From Pseudomonadota bacterium (GTDB taxonomy: Bacteria > Pseudomonadota > Gammaproteobacteria > Burkholderiales > Thiobacillaceae): a stretch of 9,788 bases of DNA. The notes beneath the pieces are model-generated. The model made no database searches and was not told the DNA's origin. It was given only the letters and a program-made list of their open reading frames with translations. Made by a program: the position numbers and the translations under genes. This document shows positions 6,704-9,788 of this stretch, piece after piece. Within the stretch, counting starts at the first letter, position 1. Each line of letters opens with the position of its first letter. The DNA is taken from assembly GCA_021791235.1 (NCBI GenBank), contig JAJYXA010000134.1:1-9788 (forward strand), given 5' to 3'.

Positions 6704-9700
6704 ATGGAGTTCTCGACGCCGTTCATTCGCCGCCCGGTTGGGACCGCGTTGCTTGCCCTAGGCATCCTTCTAGGGGGCATTATTGCCTATTTCCAGCTGC
6801 CGGTGGCCGCCGTACCGAATATTCCAATGCCGGCCTTCGTGGTGTTTGCAAACGAGCCGGGCGCCAACCCCGCAACCATGGCCAGCACGATCGCCGCGCC
6901 ACTTGAGCGTCAGCTAAGCCACATACCCGGTGTGGCACAGCTCTTATCCGTCAATTCCACGGGTTCCAGCAACGTCATTATTCTGTTTTCCGCGGATGAA
7001 AACACCACTACGGCAGCCTATGCCGTGCAGGCTGCCATCAACGCGGCATTGCCGGATCTGCCCGCCAATCTTCCCGCCCGCCCCTATTACAAGGAATTTA
7101 ACCCAGCGTCGCGACCCATTATGACGATGGCGTTGACATCGAACAGCCAGACTTTGGGTACTGTGTATGACGCCGCAAACACGATTCTCGTGCAGCGTTT
7201 GTCGCAAATTTCCGGGGTCGCGCAGGTGCAGCTAGACGGCGCCCAGTCACCGGCGGTGCGTATCCGCATCGAGCCGATGCGGCTTGCGCATGCCGGCCTT
7301 ACCTCAGCCGACGTCTATGCGGCCGTGCAGGCGGCCAATGATTTGGCGCCCCTGGGGACTATTTCCGGCCCGCGCAGCACCAGTATTCTTGCCATCAATG
7401 GCCAACTTCATTCCGCAAAACAATATCGGCGTATTGTGTTGAAGGCCACTAACATGGCGCTTATTCGCTTGGGGGACGTAGCCACAGTAGTCAACGCTAC
7501 AACGAATAGTGAACTTGCCGCTTGGGATGGCATACGTCCGGCAATTATAGTGACCGTGACTAAAACGCCGAATGCCAATGTCATCAATACCGTCGACCAC
7601 ATAAGGCGTCTTCTGCCTGAGATTCAACGCTGGCTACCAGCGGATATTCATCTTTCCATACTGACGGACCGTACCACCACGATCCGCGCCAGTGTGGCTG
7701 ATATTGAGATGACGCTGCTAATCACTATCATGCTGGTGTTGCTCGTTGTGACTATGTTTATGCGCCGGCCCGCCGCGATTATGGCCGCCGGTATTACCGT
7801 GCCGCTATCGATTGCTGGCACGTTGGCCGCCATGTGGGCGCTGGGATTTTCGCTCGACAACTTTTCGTTATTGGCGTTGACGATCTCCGTCGGGTTTGTG
7901 GTCGACGATGCCATTGTCATGATCGAGAACATCGTGACACAGGTCGAACGTGGTACTCCACCACTACAGGCAGCCATTACCGGCGCCAGTCAGATCGGGT
8001 TTACGGTGATCTCGATTACACTGTCCCTTATCGCGGTGTTTATCCCGCTTACCCTTATGCCAGGCGTGCTCGGCCGGCTATTTCATGAGTTTGCGATGAC
8101 GTTGACGGTGGCGATAACTTTGTCGGCGTTGGTGTCTCTTACGGTAACGCCGATGATTTGCGCACATTTTATGGGGGCCGATTCCGCGCAGGCGCCGCCA
8201 TCGCGCGTGGCAAACTGGTTCGCACGGATGCACGCGCGCAGCCTAGATGCCTATATGCGCAGTCTCGACTGGGCGTTTAAGCATAGATCGTTGATGCTGG
8301 TGCTGACAATTATGACTGTCGTCGTGACGATTGGTCTTTATATGAAGATCCCGAAGGCCTTTTTGCCGCAAGAGGATACTGGGCTTATTATCGGCAACAC
8401 CATCGCCGGCGCGGACGTTTCATTCAAACGCATGGAGGCGATGCAAAAGAAGGTCGTTACCATTTTGCTTCGCGATCCGGCGGTGGCAACCGTGAGCTCG
8501 AGCGTGGGTGTCGTGAACGGGTTTTCAAGCCCGAACCGCGGCAAGCTTTTTATCGGTCTAAAGCCGCGCGCGGACCGCAACATATCGGCGCAGGCTGTCA
8601 TCGCACAGCTGCGGCCAGAACTTGCGCGCGTGGTCGGTATACAGACGTTTCTGCAGGTGGCGCAGGATATATTTGTGGGCGCGAACGCGGCCAATGGACA
8701 GTATCAATTTTCCGTACTGGATCCATCGCTTAAAGGGCTCGGTGCCGCATCGCGGCAGATTGAGGCACGTATAAAGACGTTGCCTGGCATGCGTGACGTG
8801 TCATCTGACCAGGATCAGCCAGAACCGCAGATCATGGTGGATATCAATCGATCGGCAGCCGCCCGCCTGGGCGTGCCCGTGGCGGCGATTGATGCGGCCT
8901 TGAATGACGCGTATGCGCAGCGGCAGATATCGCGGATTTATGATGCGCGCAATCAGTATGAAGTTATTTTGAAGGTGAGCGCCGCACTGCAGGAGTCTCC
9001 CGATCAGCTTGAGCATATCTATGTGCCGGGAACGGGGGGGCCCGTGCCGCTTATGGCCTTGGCGAGCTTTACGCGCAGCACGACCCCACTATCGGTGCGA
9101 CATGTCAATCAGATGCCGGCGGCGACGATTAGTTTCAACCTGGCCCGTGGCGTACCGCTCGGTCAGGCAGTGAGCGAGATCAAAAAAGCGGTTGGCGGCA
9201 TGGAGCTACCAGCGCGCGTGCATGTATCGTTTTCGAGCAACGCCAAGTATTTTCTTGAATCCATGGCGACCGAGCCGCTGCTTATTCTGGCAGCGCTGGC
9301 TGCGATCTACATTGTTCTGGGTGTTCTTTACGAAAGCCTGACGCAACCCTTGACCATCCTATCAACGTTACCGTCAGCAGGTGTGGGGGCACTGCTTGCG
9401 CTGCTCATTACCGGCATACCTTTATCGATCATCGCCATTATTGGCATATTTCTTTTAATGGGGATCGTGAAAAAAAATGGCATTATGCTGGTCGACTTTG
9501 CGCTGGCGGCAGAACGCAACGATGGTTTAGCGCCAGAGGCCGCGATTCGCGCCGCCTGCCGCGAGCGCTTTCGGCCCATCATGATGACGACGCTCGCGGC
9601 GATGCTTGGCGCCGTGCCGCTGGCGATTGCGGTAGGGACCGGTCATCATCTGCGGCAACCGTTGGGCGTGGCGGTGATCGGCGGTCTGATCGTCTCGCAA

Positions 9701-9788
9701 GCATTGACACTGTATACGACGCCGATGGTCTATCTGGCGCTGAGTGGTCGCGGGCGCCGTCAGCCAATCACCCAGCAGGCGTTACCAG
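6704..9788 (+). CDS. RND multidrug efflux permease 2 (MdtC/MuxC-like), 3' end cut by the window
   Basis: The frame stays open from ATG 6704 to the right edge, giving 1028 codons plus one base. MdtC is about 1025 residues, so almost the whole protein is present and the stop should lie a short way beyond. The start MEFSTPFIRRPVGTALL is the family N-terminus. Start and preceding TAA are 3 bases apart with no Shine-Dalgarno, suggesting coupled translation. Asp401 and Asp402 (VVDDAIVMIENIV) form the helix-4 relay, at the same positions as in permease 1. The helix-10 lysines are Lys923-Lys924 in GIVKKNGIMLVDF, encoded by an A8 run (9470-9477). Other hallmarks are KIPKAFLPQEDTG, YIVLGVLYESLTQPLTILSTLP-type helix 8 and FRPIMMTTLAAMLGAVPL. 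Near the end, GTGHHLRQPLG has His981-His982 where relatives usually have Ala/Ser-Glu. A G7 run occurs at 9034-9040. It is clearly a diverged relative, not a copy, of permease 1. Confidence 0.93.
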   Translation, partial: MEFSTPFIRRPVGTALLALGILLGGIIAYFQLPVAAVPNIPMPAFVVFANEPGANPATMASTIAAPLERQLSHIPGVAQLLSVNSTGSSNVIILFSADENTTTAAYAVQAAINAALPDLPANLPARPYYKEFNPASRPIMTMALTSNSQTLGTVYDAANTILVQRLSQISGVAQVQLDGAQSPAVRIRIEPMRLAHAGLTSADVYAAVQAANDLAPLGTISGPRSTSILAINGQLHSAKQYRRIVLKATNMALIRLGDVATVVNATTNSELAAWDGIRPAIIVTVTKTPNANVINTVDHIRRLLPEIQRWLPADIHLSILTDRTTTIRASVADIEMTLLITIMLVLLVVTMFMRRPAAIMAAGITVPLSIAGTLAAMWALGFSLDNFSLLALTISVGFVVDDAIVMIENIVTQVERGTPPLQAAITGASQIGFTVISITLSLIAVFIPLTLMPGVLGRLFHEFAMTLTVAITLSALVSLTVTPMICAHFMGADSAQAPPSRVANWFARMHARSLDAYMRSLDWAFKHRSLMLVLTIMTVVVTIGLYMKIPKAFLPQEDTGLIIGNTIAGADVSFKRMEAMQKKVVTILLRDPAVATVSSSVGVVNGFSSPNRGKLFIGLKPRADRNISAQAVIAQLRPELARVVGIQTFLQVAQDIFVGANAANGQYQFSVLDPSLKGLGAASRQIEARIKTLPGMRDVSSDQDQPEPQIMVDINRSAAARLGVPVAAIDAALNDAYAQRQISRIYDARNQYEVILKVSAALQESPDQLEHIYVPGTGGPVPLMALASFTRSTTPLSVRHVNQMPAATISFNLARGVPLGQAVSEIKKAVGGMELPARVHVSFSSNAKYFLESMATEPLLILAALAAIYIVLGVLYESLTQPLTILSTLPSAGVGALLALLITGIPLSIIAIIGIFLLMGIVKKNGIMLVDFALAAERNDGLAPEAAIRAACRERFRPIMMTTLAAMLGAVPLAIAVGTGHHLRQPLGVAVIGGLIVSQALTLYTTPMVYLALSGRGRRQPITQQALP

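Noticed and set aside
6463..6906. 147-codon + strand frame spanning the junction of the two permeases
   Set aside because: It is out of frame with two well-supported genes whose own frames are continuous through this region.
3614..9788. Tandem permease genes considered as a recent duplication
   Set aside because: The proteins are alike in motifs and length, but the nucleotide sequences differ throughout, and paired MdtB/MdtC-type genes are an old, known arrangement.

Overview
This window carries most of a four-gene RND-family tripartite efflux operon on the + strand. The order is outer-membrane factor (848-2344), periplasmic adaptor (2334-3590), inner-membrane RND permease 1 (3614-6700) and RND permease 2 (6704 to beyond the right edge). 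The genes are tightly packed: an 11-base overlap, then gaps of 23 and 3 bases. They were very probably transcribed and translated as a unit. The two permeases are related but different proteins. Each keeps the paired transmembrane aspartates and the lysine of the proton relay. This is the arrangement of the MdtABC/MuxABC class, in which two different RND subunits form a mixed trimer. Unlike E. coli mdtABC, which borrows TolC, this locus encodes its own outer-membrane channel, and unlike Pseudomonas muxABC-opmB it places that channel gene first.

At the left edge (to base 133) lie the last 43 codons of another + strand gene, whose ending resembles the C-terminus of an ABC-2 type exporter permease. 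Between it and the efflux operon is about 700 bp with no convincing gene. This leader holds a perfect 16-bp palindrome (494-509), which is the best candidate operator, and a few weak promoter-like hexamers. No regulator gene lies in the window.

The organism is a Gram-negative bacterium: a lipoprotein-type outer-membrane factor, a periplasmic adaptor and HAE-1-type RND pumps require two membranes. The moderately high G+C (around 60% by eye) and closeness to proteobacterial MdtB/MdtC and NodT-type sequences suggest a proteobacterium, probably gamma or beta. The sequence alone does not allow a genus call.

Working model: substrate enters the RND1/RND2 trimer from the periplasm or outer leaflet, is driven out by proton influx, and passes through the adaptor-sealed channel formed by the outer-membrane factor. 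The substrate cannot be read from the sequence. I found no clearly undescribed system. The most unusual points are the channel-first gene order, a loop insertion and Pro/Ser-rich tail in the adaptor, a His-His replacement in a normally acidic motif of permease 2, an A8 tract at its proton-relay lysines, and the isolated palindrome in the long leader.
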